A DNA stretch of 64,000 nt, from positions 15,562,001-15,626,000 of the forward strand of contig CM106586.1 in assembly GCA_048013815.1 (NCBI GenBank), read 5' to 3'. The position numbers were made by a program, and so were the translations under genes. The notes beneath the pieces are model-generated. The model was not told the origin of the DNA. It worked only from the letters and a program-made list of their open reading frames with translations, and ran no database searches. Each line of letters begins with the position of its first letter. Within the stretch, counting starts at the first letter, position 1. The stretch comes from Setoptus koraiensis (taxonomy: Eukaryota; Arthropoda). Below are positions 12,189-23,181 of the stretch, in pieces.

Positions 12189-13630
12189 TCATTCGTCGTC
12201 TTCTTGCTTTTCTTCGAATCTAATCTTTTTAGACTGATGGTTCAGTTGGTCTGGCTTGCCTCTCTTTTTTGCAGATCCTCCCATGTTTCGCAACCTGCCA
12301 TCCTCCAGAGTTCTCAGTCTGGCCTCTAAAGTGGCTCGATGCTCAGTACCTAAAGCATTAGTGATATCTTCACCTAAGGCATCAACTCTAGTAGCTAGAG
12401 AGGCTTTGGCCGCAAGCATACGAGACATCTTTCCTTTCATTTGTGCATTACTTTGACCCACCAATTGCGCATGATAGATTAAACCGTATTTTGGGGTATC
12501 ATGTTTAGTTTTCAAAGCTCTAAATAGTGCTTTTTCCGCACCCAAGATTTGCACAGTGGAAGCTGGGTGTTTGGCTAAATTCATCAAGGAACCTGCATGA
12601 GAAATCAATCTTGCACCAACCAATTCACCAACAAGAATAGTTAAGTTGGGTGCTATAGTCATCATTCTATTCTTGAGATATTCGAACAATTGTGCACGAT
12701 AGTCGGTAAGTTCAATAATGTTCTCACATAAACTCTTAATATTAGTTAAATCCTCTTCTGCTATATCAGTTCCCATAGATATCTCGGCGTATTCTTTAAC
12801 TTTTTCTTGAGTGGCCTCGTCAGGTATGATCTCGCTGAGATCTGTAGTTGCCGCATCTGTGCGCATACCCATGGCTAATATAGTCCTAACGTATGTAGAA
12901 TGATCTGAGATAATCTTTGATAATTCAGGAAAATGCCAACCATACCACTCCCTGCATCGCATAATGTAGTTGTTAAGTTCTTTGTCCAAATCATCTAATA
13001 GTGATACAGCTTGAATAATCATAGTGTCAACTTTGTCAGGTGTGAATTTTAATTTATATCTGCCAATACCATGTGAGGCACCTAACTGCATGATTTCATT
13101 GTCCTGGTTAGACCAGTCAGGCACAAGATCTTCTATTCTAAACCTAATGAGGGACATGAGTTCTTGGACGGCAGCACTAGTGACGCAATTAACACTGAAT
13201 TTTTCCTTGATTTTATTACCCAGCTTTGAGTCAGCAACAGCCAGCTCTTGTGCGATTTCCTCGCTGAGAATGGACTTTTTGATGGTTTTCTTGAGCTTGC
13301 GCCCTATTTTTCCTTCTAACAGCGACGCTGCCGAGTCAACGGCCTCCGCTGTAGATTTGAATTTTTCAAAATGATGCAAAGTTATGATTTTGCTCAGTTT
13401 TTCTCCGCCTTCTTGGAAGCATTTTGTAAGCTTGTCCAACTTGGACAGTTTTTTGTCATCGTGAAGCTATATGGAAAAGGTGCGATTGAGATGATGGATA
13501 AGAAATTGTTGGTGAAATGGTGGCCTGTAAAACGAATCGAGAGATATCATGATTAGGTGTGAGAGTGCTGGTGTGAAATATTTACCTTGAAGACGGCATA
13601 TCCTTGGGCGGTCTCGAACAAGACCAACAT
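12189..13630 (-). CDS. NOP58: Nucleolar protein NOP58, box C/D snoRNP core
   Basis: Exon 1 (13586-13630) encodes the 15 residues MLVLFETAQGYAVFK. Exon 2 (12189-13466) begins LHDDKKLSKLDKL after a ccatatag acceptor and runs to the stop; total 440 residues. The order is N-terminal domain, NOSIC region (ASHGIGRYKLKF) and the Nop RNA-binding domain (NLTILVGELVGARLISHAGSL, GAEKALFRALK, TPKYGLIYH). NOP58 pairs with NOP56, fibrillarin and the 15.5K protein on box C/D snoRNAs that guide 2'-O-methylation of rRNA. The usual long KKE/D-rich tail is reduced to a short basic/acidic end (KKIRFEEKQEDDE), so the protein is shorter than vertebrate NOP58 (about 530 residues). It is divergent from the NOT-box gene. 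Confidence 0.95.
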
Positions 13631-13826
13631 TGTGCAATTTATTGTTGCTTGGTGTGTCGATGATGATGTAATTGGTGCAATAAGTTGGATAATATAGATA
13701 ATGCTGATAATATGTTTTAATCCGGGATTGAATAGAAGTAACAAATGTTATTAAAACATGCGATTTCCAACATGTGGACCTGTGCGCGCTACACAGTCGG
13801 ATTGGCGACACATGGGATTCTATTGC

Positions 13827-14050
13827 GCACGCTAGCTGAAAATACGCGTGTCTCATGGCTACAGTGGTAATATAGCGGCAACGGGGAAAAGTCTTGTGCT
13901 GGCCCCCTGCGCACAGCAGAGCGCCATTTTCAAACTCCTGAAAAGTCAGTGGCGTTGACAACTTTTGTGCGCATATAGGGGAAAGCAGCGTGCCGCTACA
14001 TTATGTTCGCAACTGTAACCATGAGACACGCGTATTTTCAACCAGCGTGC
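13827..14050. repeat. Long inverted repeat in the NOP58/CNOT2 spacer
   Basis: The arm 13827-13866 and the reverse complement of 14011-14050 agree at 36 of 40 positions. They share a perfect 22-bp core (13837-13858 against 14019-14040) centred near an ACGCGT palindrome. Weaker similarity continues inward (gcggca in both). The arms are about 145-150 bp apart, between the start codons of the two divergent genes. It could be a bidirectional promoter element, or a small fold-back element. Confidence 0.8.
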
Positions 14051-14062
14051 CAAGGCGTCCAA

Positions 14063-14095
14063 AGAGAGAGAGAGAGCGAGCGAGAGAGAGAGAGA
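14063..14095. repeat. GA-rich microsatellite
   Basis: Interrupted (AG)n run just outside the right arm of the inverted repeat. Confidence 0.85.
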
Positions 14096-14230
14096 ATGAA
14101 TCTGATGTCGAATCCGACTGCAACAACCATCCATACCACCACACTTGTTTGTCCTTTTTGCACTATGTAGCATCGTAACAATTGTTGTCTTTCCTATCAC
14201 CTCTGTACTCTATTCTGGTCTATGTTTAGT

Positions 14231-14294
14231 CTATATTATTATTACTATTATTATCATTATTATTATTACTGTAACTATTATCATTATTATTAGT
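14231..14294. repeat. ATT-type microsatellite
   Basis: Interrupted ATT/ATC triplets about 70 bp upstream of the NOT-box start codon. Confidence 0.8.
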
Positions 14295-14363
14295 AGTAAC
14301 CGCAAGCCTCTAGTAAGAACACCAGTGAAACGATAAAATTCTCAATTAATTTCTACACCAGCT

Positions 14364-14897
14364 ATGGTTGCATCAGACCAATTCGGTATGATTGGCTTGT
14401 TAGCATTCTTGAGGGCCGCCGAAACGGATCCCAACCTAGCTAGTGTAACATTTGGAACAGATCTTACGGCCTTAGGTTTAAATTTAAACTCACAAGAGAG
14501 ACTCTATCCAACGTTTGCCGGACCTTGGGCAGATCAGCCTTTGAAAGTGTATGATATTGATTATCCCGTTCCACAAGAATATTTAGTCAATTCAATGATT
14601 AGTGATAAATTAGCTAAGATCCAACTAAAGCGCTATCATGAGGACACAGTATTTTTCCTATTCTACATGTTTCCCAGTCACATACTCCAAGTTGAAGCTG
14701 CCGTTGAATTGTACAGCAGAGAGTGGCGTTATCACAAAGAGGAAAAAGTTTGGATAACCAGGGCACCTGGTATGCCAATAACAGAAAAAACTCAACACCA
14801 CGAAAGAGGTACATACTATTTCTTTGACCCTATCAACTGGAGAAGAGTGGCCAAAGAGTTTGTACTTAACTACGATCTGCTGGAAAATAGATCATGA
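14364..14897 (+). CDS. CNOT2: Stand-alone CNOT2 NOT-box protein
   Basis: The 177-residue product is nearly all NOT2/3/5 domain. It starts MVASDQFGMIGLL and contains the CNOT2 signatures AAETDP, TDLTALGLNLNSQERLYPTF, ELYSREWRYHKEEKVWITR and RGTYYFFDPINWRRVAKEF. CNOT2 binds CNOT1 and CNOT3 through this C-terminal domain in the CCR4-NOT deadenylase complex. Usual family members carry a long N-terminal region that is missing here. Only about 730 bp separate this start from NOP58 on the other strand, and I see no N-terminal exon in it. The tacaccag just before the ATG could be a splice acceptor, so an upstream exon is not excluded. Poly(A) signal AATAAA at 15023-15028. Confidence 0.88.
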   Translation: MVASDQFGMIGLLAFLRAAETDPNLASVTFGTDLTALGLNLNSQERLYPTFAGPWADQPLKVYDIDYPVPQEYLVNSMISDKLAKIQLKRYHEDTVFFLFYMFPSHILQVEAAVELYSREWRYHKEEKVWITRAPGMPITEKTQHHERGTYYFFDPINWRRVAKEFVLNYDLLENRS

Positions 14898-15934
14898 ACT
14901 ATCTATAATTCAACAGATATGATCATAACATATGATGATAAACCGCAGCAGCCTACTGTAAAATCATTTGGTTAAACCAACGACGCCTGTGTTTGTTCGT
15001 TGCTTCTTGGCGATAATTAATCAATAAAGATAGTAAAATTAAGATTTCAAGATTAACCAAGTGGATAATATGTACCAAGTTAGCTCTTTGGGCTGAAGGG
15101 TAAACAGAGAATGTGCGGCTAGTTGTTTTTTAAATATAGGCTCAAGTTAGCGTTGGCGTAAGTTTCAGTGAACATATTTGTTTTTACGTCCTGCACACTA
15201 ATGCCACTCAACGTTTGTGGGTGGGTACTTGTTTGTCGCTTAACACTGACAGACCCTGGCTCAAACATTATTCAACATTGTGAATCGATATGCATCGATT
15301 GACCCATTCATGAGGACCTCCAACTAAACTGATAAAGCATTCCTATATACAGAGGTTATCTACAGTGCTGTCATTCTCAACGAACAGAAATCAGCTGCTC
15401 AATCTAAACGCAATCAAATGTACATCGATGATGACAATTGCAGGCTTAACAGAGCTGTCATGGTAATACAACCATGTGTTTAACCTCAATAATGGTCATC
15501 CATCGTTCTAACATTTTTTCTGAATTATAGAACATTATTTTTTAAAATTAACCGATGTATTACAACGAAGCTCCGACAAATAATCAGCCAGAAAAATCAG
15601 CTAGAAGTCACACTATCCGGTATCCTCGTTTTCACAACTTTATTTAACTAATTGCACGTGGAATATTCATAGCGAAGAAATTGTATTTTAAATATCCATG
15701 CTCGTGTGTTGTGTCAAGGATCATACCATAATCAATTGGAATCAATTTTGGATGGCAGAATTTAGGAACAGAAAAAAGAACAACTGATACCGCTCGAGGA
15801 GAGATAGAGCCACTAGATGAAATTGGAAAATCGGCCTCAATTTGAGCCCTTTGGTTAAGTTAACATGATATAAGTCACATGAAATCACCATATCCAATTG
15901 ATTGTGTCAGTCACGGTAACTCAGAGCACTCGGA
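14898..15934. other. Intergenic, no gene seen
   Basis: 1.0 kb of AT-rich DNA. It holds the 3' untranslated region of the NOT-box gene (AATAAA at 15023) and presumably the promoter of the sorting nexin gene. No reading frame with a recognisable product was found. Confidence 0.6.
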
Positions 15935-18274
15935 ATGGCGCTGATACATAGACAATTTGACCCGATGTTTCTGTTCATAGGAGCATATGATTTTGCAACT
16001 TCATCAACAGTCCTGATAGCTGTCACAACCTTTTTCGGGGGATGGATTCTTTTAAGGTTCTACAATTACTTTAAAACAAATGTCAGACTTAATCAAATTA
16101 AACATGTCAACTTTGACCCGGATCAAATTAGGCAATCGAAACCCACCACATCGAACACTGAATCGTTGTCAGCATTAAATACCAGAAAACATCCAGATAG
16201 TAACTACTTTAAGGATAAAACATTGATATCAAGAGAGGCAGATGCAATAATAGAACAGATTTTAGACTATGTTTTCAGGGACTATTTCTTCAGTTGGTCA
16301 AATGAATTCCTCCCCGAAAAAGGAGAGTTCCAACAAAAATTAGCAACTAAATTCAAGTAAGTGTTGGACCAGTGTAGGAGTCACTTGAGATGTATTAGTG
16401 TTTATTGCATAGATGAATAACTTATTTCTTTCTTTTTCGATTGTTTCCTTTATCTAGAAACGAGATTTGGAATGCAATATCACAATTATTGATGAGGGTG
16501 CAAGAGATTGATCACGTTACATTTTTTACCGAGACACTCACTCGCCATCTTCAGCGACATTTTCGGAAGTTTAACATAGCCACATCACAGCAAATTGATG
16601 AGAATCAGCATATAGTTAAGTTCTTGATTTCGAGACATCTCGACGATGATAGGGCGGAGTTGGAATTTTTAAGAAAAATCTGCCAGTTTTTATTAAAGAT
16701 CCTGTTCCCGCTAAACTACGCGAATTGTGATGAATTCATATTCCTATTGAGAGAAATATTAACGTGTCATGTATTATTTAAAGCTATAGATTGGATATGC
16801 GATCCTTACTTTATCAATCACCAAGCTATTGTAGCAGGTTGTGTTGTCGGCCCCACTAGTCCATCACCAAACATGGTCAATCAACCTTCACATGATATAC
16901 CTCAACCGCACGAGAACGGATCCAACTTCAAACAAATGGAGAAGCATATTGATAAAACACGATCTAAGATCAAAGAGTACAAGCAAAAATTATTGGAAAA
17001 ATCTAATGCGTCCAAGAACGGTGACACTGCGAAGATTCCGTCTGGTAGTCGAGAGGAGGATCCAGATCAACTGAAAACTGTAATTCATGAACTCGAATGC
17101 CATCTTACTAGAGCTGATCTCTGGAGAATAAACATTGGTGCTTGGCTAGTTGATGTTCATTGTGTTGAAAGATGGCTAGAAACAGACGAAATGTTAGTCA
17201 TCTTCTTGGTTTATACGGACAAATCTCGTACAACCACCAGCACAAGGTCATCATCAACTGGATGGATCGCCATACGGACTCTAGCTGAGGTGTGCGATCA
17301 AAAGAGGCGATTTTCCAAAAAGATACCTGCCTTGAGAAAATTGGATCATCCTATTTTCCGTCGTAGTGATAAGGGCCAGTCTTCAACTCCTCAGAGGATC
17401 TGGATTAAAGAATTGCAACAGTTCTTTGACTTGGTCATCGGTTGTGAAAATATAGCAGATAGTGAAGAATTGTTCTTGTTCCTATCACCTACACCCAGAC
17501 ATATTCTATCTAAGGTATCCAAGTTGCCGACTATCACACCGAAGCTGTCTAAATTACCGTTTTTACCTTACTTTGGTGTCTCACCTATACTTTTGAACTT
17601 GGCCTCAAGTCAGAAGGGCAAAAGCAAAACAGGTCATTCAGATAGGGATATAAGTATTGAGCAGGCGTATCAGAATGAATTTAACCTTCGAGGCAATCCA
17701 GATATATTTTTCGCCGATGAGTATGAGCAAAATTCAGACATAGCCGAGCCCATCTATGACCTAATATGTGAAATATTTGAACTAAGAGGCGTTCAACACT
17801 GGTTGAGGAGGACGGTCATATTATTTTTCCAAGTGGCCTTTGGCAAAACAATCAACAAGCAATTGAAAGATTGCGTCGCTTTTATTTCATCAGAGTCTTT
17901 CACCTCTTCTTACCTGATCAAGTTTCGTGACTGCTTCTGGCCCGATGGAAAACCAGCCGAACCGTGGCCAGAGATTACTGAGGACGACAAGAAACTTACT
18001 TATTTATTAGCAAAACAGTATCTCATAAACAACATACCAGATGTGTTCGTCAACATACTAGGCCAACAGAACGCGCGAAAGGGCTTCCTTAAGGTATTCG
18101 AGGCTTTGCAAAATAAGAAGGCCAATAAACAATTATTTTATGTAAGTATTAAGATTAATTTACCTCTTGTAAACTCTCCCATATTCCAACTAACGTTCAG
18201 ATAATCTAATATATGTTTAGGATATACTTGAATCGTTTCTCTATGAATTTGCTCCGGAGCTCAACAAGAAATGA
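15935..18274 (+). CDS. SNX25-like sorting nexin without RGS domain
   Basis: Three exons: 15935-16356, 16458-18141 and 18221-18274 (719 residues), with clean gtaagt donors. A membrane segment near the N-terminus (residues 18-44) is followed by a PXA domain (about 100-295, ending REILTCHVLFKAIDWICDPYFIN). Then come a coiled-coil stretch, a divergent PX-like region (about 390-510) and a clear nexin C-terminal domain (WLRRTVILFFQVAFGKTINK, IPDVFVNILGQQNARKGF). The short third exon encodes DILESFLYEFAPELNKK. SNX13/14/25 and fly Snazarus tether ER or endosomal membranes to lipid droplets and other organelles. They normally carry an RGS domain between PXA and PX; here that position is only a polar linker. 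The PX region lacks an obvious RR(Y/F)SDF-type lipid-binding motif. Confidence 0.88.
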
Positions 18275-18480
18275 TCACTCACATGTGAAAATATTGGAGC
18301 CGTCTGCTATTGCACATGTAAGTGAACTGACATTTTCTTGTTTGTATTTTTTCGAATGCACGTTGTTGTTGTCATGTGTTAGCGCATCAGGATGCACTGT
18401 TTACTCAAATATAATTGTTGTTTTATTCAATCACATTATTTCTCCTTTATCCAATAATCTAGTATCCAATATAATCTGCC

Positions 18481-19215
18481 ATGTCTATTTTTACACCAAC
18501 TAACCAAATAAGGCTGACCAATGTGGCCGTTGTTCGAATGAAACGAGGAGGAAAACGATTTGAGATAGCTTGTTACAAAAATAAAGTGATATCATGGAGA
18601 AGTAAAATAGAGAAGGATATCGACGAGGTGATGCAAACTGTTAACATATTCACTAATGTGTCTAAAGGGGCTGTGGCAAAAAAAGAGGATCTCGTCAAAT
18701 GTTTTGGCCACGACAATATAAAGAAAATTTGCGAAGAAATATTAGATAAAGGCGAATTGCAAGTGAGCGAGAAAGAACGTCAGGTACAACTGGAGTCGTC
18801 CTTTAAGGATGTAGCCACAATAGTTTCAGAAAAATGTATCAATCCAGAAACTAAACGACCTTATCCTGTTTCAATCATTGAGAAGAGCATGAAATCGATA
18901 CATTTTTCCATCAATCCAAAGAGAAATAACAAACAACAGGCTCTCGATGTCATCAAGAAGCTTAAAGATGTTCTACCCATCGAAAGGTGCATGATGAAAT
19001 TGCGTATTGTAACAAGCAAGAAGAACAAGCAAAAGATACTAGATCTTGCAAGTGATGTTGAGTCACAAATGGTGGACGAATCAGGTAATCTTGAGATAAT
19101 TTTCTCGATTGATCCTGGACATTTCAGACAGCTCGATGAGCTAGTGAACAGCACTCAGAGATCGCAGTTACACGTACTATCAATTATAGAGATTCAAGAT
19201 GAGGATGTCGAGTGA
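18481..19215 (+). CDS. SBDS: Ribosome maturation protein SBDS
   Basis: Intact single-exon frame of 244 residues, close to the 250 of human SBDS. The N-terminal FYSH domain (TNVAVVRMKRGGKRFEIACY) is followed by the helical middle domain (CINPETKRPYPVSIIEKSM) and the C-terminal ferredoxin-like domain (ALDVIKKLKDVLPIERC). SBDS works with the GTPase EFL1 to release eIF6 from late 60S subunits in the cytoplasm. The start lies only 206 bp downstream of the sorting nexin stop. A pyrimidine-rich stretch ending in ctag 22 bp before the ATG could be an untranslated-exon acceptor. The AATAAA signal at 19270-19275 and the 3' end lie inside a duplicated segment. Confidence 0.96.
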   Translation: MSIFTPTNQIRLTNVAVVRMKRGGKRFEIACYKNKVISWRSKIEKDIDEVMQTVNIFTNVSKGAVAKKEDLVKCFGHDNIKKICEEILDKGELQVSEKERQVQLESSFKDVATIVSEKCINPETKRPYPVSIIEKSMKSIHFSINPKRNNKQQALDVIKKLKDVLPIERCMMKLRIVTSKKNKQKILDLASDVESQMVDESGNLEIIFSIDPGHFRQLDELVNSTQRSQLHVLSIIEIQDEDVE

Positions 19216-19518
19216 AAGGACATACGTTGACATTATTCGCCTAAGCAATTTATTTTTTATAATTATTCTAATAAACACACAGAACAGGATTACAATTGAT
19301 TAAGACTCTTTAAGGGCACCGCTCACTTCTTCTTCATGAACCAGAAGGGTTTCTCTTTCCATTCGTTCTTTTCGTAGTCCCACTTGGATGCAAGTCCCTC
19401 AATTGGATCAACAGCGTTATCTATATAGAATCTAACAACCTTCTTCTTACCCTCGTCTGACAGAGTCTCAGGCAGTGGTGGTAGTATGGTCCTTCTAAAA
19501 ACAAGGTACAAAAATATG
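19177..19518. repeat. Direct repeat, left copy (SBDS 3' end plus COX4 3' part)
   Basis: It matches 24688-25029 in the same orientation with a constant offset of 5511 and no gaps. It contains the last codons of the real SBDS, its 3' untranslated region and a reversed COX4 3' fragment. 19263-19491 is identical to 24774-25002. The first 86 bp differ at nine positions, and the last 27 bp at about six. Confidence 0.93.
19323..19518 (-). pseudogene. COX4 3' fragment
   Basis: The minus strand encodes the last 62 or so residues of COX4 (from about IFLYLVFRRTILPPLPETL to the stop). The sequence is identical to the intact gene over all but its 5' end. There is no start, presequence or N-terminal half, and the sequence upstream (above 19518) is unrelated. 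It is a truncated duplicate, not a functional subunit. Confidence 0.9.
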
Positions 19519-19850
19519 CAATTGTCTAGATCGCATACAACTCCGGACAGTCACATAATAGTTACGTCTATATTAGTGAATGGGAACAGATATTATTAGA
19601 GATTCATACTTGTGTTCAAATTGAATAGGGTGGATCATTACTAGATCAATGATATCTGTATCGAATGAACATAAAAGTGAAGAGGCGTGTGTATTCATTG
19701 AACCACTTATTATAGAAGATTCAATATTTAGTTTAGCTCGACACATGTAATTAGTCACATCTAGCGCAATTGATGGAACTTTTGCCGATTACATTTCTCT
19801 GTGTCACGTTTTCTGAGCGATTTTGTATATGCAGTATCATCAAAACGAAG

Positions 19851-21985
19851 TCACGGAGCCTCCTTTGAGTTTTGATTGGCTGGACTATTGGATGAAACCC
19901 GTTTCACCGCCATGAACAATGCGAAACCCATAAAGTTGATACCACCAAGACAGCAGAACAACCAATTCCAAGAGCCCCTGAAACGTGTACCATCCTTAAT
20001 TTTTAATATATGATAGATTCCGGGAATTTAACAGATATTTATGAGTCAATTATGTAATTATTAACCCCAGTGAAAAATTAATTTTCACATGGAAATACTC
20101 ACTATCGCATCGAACACTAGTCCAACGCAACAACCAAACGCAGGTACCAGGCCGCAACCCATGGTGTTATATATACTGAAGATGGGTCCGCTGAGACCAG
20201 CCTGACTCCAGTCGTCGCTGATAGCACCCATCATGACTAGCTCTATGGCCGGATGAAGAGACTTGTTGATTGCAAATACAATGTTTTCCTCACGATTGAT
20301 GAATGTTGGCAGTATCCAGGTAATGAGAGCGCCGGTGGAGGCTAATCAGTATGTTTGAAAAACGATATATGACAACAAGGAAAACAATTTGGTCAGCATC
20401 TCGGCCATCTTTAGAAAGCTCTTTGTGGTATAACTCATAAAGTGTAAAGAGTTGAAATATCATTGTTTCATTGCTCGTTTGTTTGTTGTTGTTCTCACCT
20501 ATACAATATACCAACTTCCTGGCTTTGTGTCCTGACCATTCTAACTTAAGCGTTAGGAATCGCAGCAATTCGCTTGACCATAGTACAGCCAACAATGCAG
20601 CAGACTGTATTAGACAGCATATTAGACCGATAGATTCCATATCCATTCCCAAAATAATTCTCATATAGGTTGGCAATAAGTTACCAAAACACATTTGTGT
20701 ACCATCGTATAAAACAAAAGTCGCTATAATTAGGTAAAAGTTCCTTGAAGTAAACAACTTTTTCCATGGGATTGAGGGTGCTTGCGATCCTTCATCATTT
20801 GATGGTTTAAACGCTCTCTCCGACATAATAATTTTCAACTCTTGTTGACTAACAAGCCAGCATTCTTCAGGTGAATTTCTCACAACTATCGACCAAAGTG
20901 ACAACCAAACAGCTCCTATCAGACCAAGCCCATAGAAGGTCCACGACCAGTGATAAGAGCACAAGTAACTCGTGATCAACGGTGCGGATGTAGTGCCAAT
21001 AATGGCGAATAATTGCAGCAGCGCTATGGCCCTTGTATTCTCATAGGAGGGTAACCACTTATCAGTCATACCTAACGAAAATTGATTTGTGAGATCAATT
21101 TGAGCAAATTATCAGTTTTTCATAGTCATCACGAGTCGCTAAATTATCAATCGTGTTTTGATTCTGGTAAATCAATTAGTAGAAGGTTTCTAGCGTTGCC
21201 ATTTTTATTTTTTTATATCAATCTTACCGAAGAAAATTGGAAAACAAGCGGCCCCTCCAATACCTATGATGAATCTTAGCGCAACCACCCATTGCCAGCC
21301 GAAATACACTGCGCTTGGTATGAGAGCCATTGTAGTCAGAGAGACTATTTTTGATACAATAATTGGTTTGTAAAATCCATTTTTGCCAGCCCACTGCGAC
21401 AGATAAATTTGAGGCAACTTTGAGATGCGCAAACCAACCAAATATATTAATCAATTTTGCATGGTTACAGATAAGATGTGGTGATCAGTAAGCGTCCTTT
21501 CAGTTTTTACTTACTGCATAACCGATGAAATAAACGTTGATTATCAAACTTTGTACAAAGTTTGACCAAACAAATTCGCCATCCACACCGGGAACTAACT
21601 CCAACTCTATATTTGGATCCTCTGTATCTCTGAAAGGGTACTCTTGTTCATCGAGAGCAGTGTGATTGACCATTTTGACAATGGCCACTGTTATTGACAG
21701 ACGCAACATGAACATGAGAGCTAGACCTGTTGAGGCCAAAAACATTACCACCCATCTGATGTGGTGGAAAATTTTGTTGGGCCATCGACGTTGAGTTATG
21801 AGGCTCGCAGATAATTCGAAAGTTTCTATTGATTTCTGTCTCTTTAGTTTGTTCAACACACTCACTTCATTTCTCTTGGTAAAACTATTTCTAAGTTCTC
21901 GACATATACTATCCGGTTTAGAGAGCGTGGTCGAGTCGTTTATTTCGTCATATAAGAAAGTGCCGTCAGTTTTATTTGAATTCAT
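19851..21985 (-). CDS. SLC17-type major facilitator anion transporter
   Basis: Five exons: 21515-21985, 21228-21417, 20499-21071, 20103-20341 and 19851-19994 (538 residues). All junctions keep frame; the last acceptor is taken as attaag|GAT because it restores frame. Signatures are the charged first membrane helix GLALMFMLRLSITVAIVKMVNHT, the first-half motif GWQWVVALRFIIGIGGAACFP, WTFYGLGLIGAVWLSLWSIVVRNSPEE, and a helix-rich C-terminal half. SLC17 proteins move organic anions with Na+, H+ or Cl- (phosphate transporters, sialin, vesicular glutamate). Substrate cannot be told. A tttacag acceptor at about 22051 suggests an upstream untranslated or coding exon, so the start at 21985 is provisional. 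The gene lies wholly inside the block flanked by the 341-bp direct repeats. Confidence 0.87.
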
Positions 21986-22075
21986 TGCCAATTGGTCAAG
22001 TTTGTTCGATTGGAGGACTGTTTTTCTTTTCCTCTTTGAAACTTTCGATCTGTAAACAAACAAATAATACCCCAC

Positions 22076-22763
22076 GAAAACAGATATTTCTTTTGGGCAC
22101 CTTCTAGCTCAAAAAAATTGTCACTGCCCGACATCAATAATAGCTCTTAACGATAATCATGACAAGATACTTCTAAAGAGTTAATCTTTTTCCATCAATA
22201 GAGCCCTGACATAACTATAGTACGAACATCAACAATTTTTTTTTATTAGCTCGGCGAAAGAGGTAGAACGAATGCTATAATAACTAGATATTAATGATGA
22301 TTACCGGTGAACAATAATAAAACAAAAATGACTGTAATTCATGGCGCGAATCAGAGAATGATCGAATAAATTCTCTCATCTCTATTTGTCGTTCTATGTA
22401 ATGACATCAAATCATTTCGTAACTATAAGCGAGTGATTTATGGCGACACTTCTTGTCATGCGTGGCAGTTTAATGGGGAGCTTAACTTTTAATCCGTTGC
22501 CAACGAACACATTGTTGTCTACCATTATTGGCATCTTGGGAAATGGGCTTACTCAAAACTATTTGTAACCGGGATACATGTACTCATTTTGTGACCACCA
22601 TTGTCAGCATGTTGTTTCTGTCTGGTGTTTCTAGAGGCCAAGCAATCTGAAGCATTCAATACACTTGTCTGAATTGACTCTAGTATGATTGTGATTTTAG
22701 CGATTTCTTGTTTACTTGTCGACTTGTTAGACACAACAGAAAGAAGATTTGATTTTAACTAAC
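22076..22763. other. Intergenic, no gene seen
   Basis: About 0.7 kb upstream of the SLC17-type gene, presumably holding its 5' end and promoter. No recognisable frame. Confidence 0.55.
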
Positions 22764-23056
22764 AGCTTCTTCCTGATGAACCAGGAGGGTTTCTCTTTCC
22801 ATTCAGTCTTTTTGTAGTTCCACTCGTAAGCAACTCCCTCAATCGGATCTACAGCGATATCTATATAGAATCTAAGAACCTTCTTTTGGGCTCGGCCCGA
22901 TAGAAGCCCGAGTATCTGGCAGCGGAGGTAGTATAGCCGATCTGAAGAGATACAAAAGGATGGGTATCGATACTAGAAATATAACATTTCCGCAATTTGT
23001 TTCCATCCTCCTTCTCTCTCTAAGTGCGTCCCATTCTGGTCTCTTGTACTTAGTCA
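22764..23056 (-). pseudogene. Decayed COX4 copy
   Basis: Read on the minus strand, pieces match COX4: KYKRPEWDALRERRR, CGNVIFLVSIPILLYLF, ILPPLPDT, then after a frameshift RFYIDIAVDPIEG and TEWKEKPSWF. The segment between the basic stretch and the membrane helix (about 35 residues of the intact protein) is deleted, and a frame change occurs near 22905-22912. It is much older than the 19.3-kb fragment. Confidence 0.85.
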
Positions 23057-23181
23057 TAACTAAATTAACTGAACGCTAAATCTACCGTTTATTCATGATT
23101 GATAGTCATAAATCTAACTAACAAACACATTTGCAATCAAATATGCATACACTCACAAAATGCAGTAGCAAAAATCACCAC

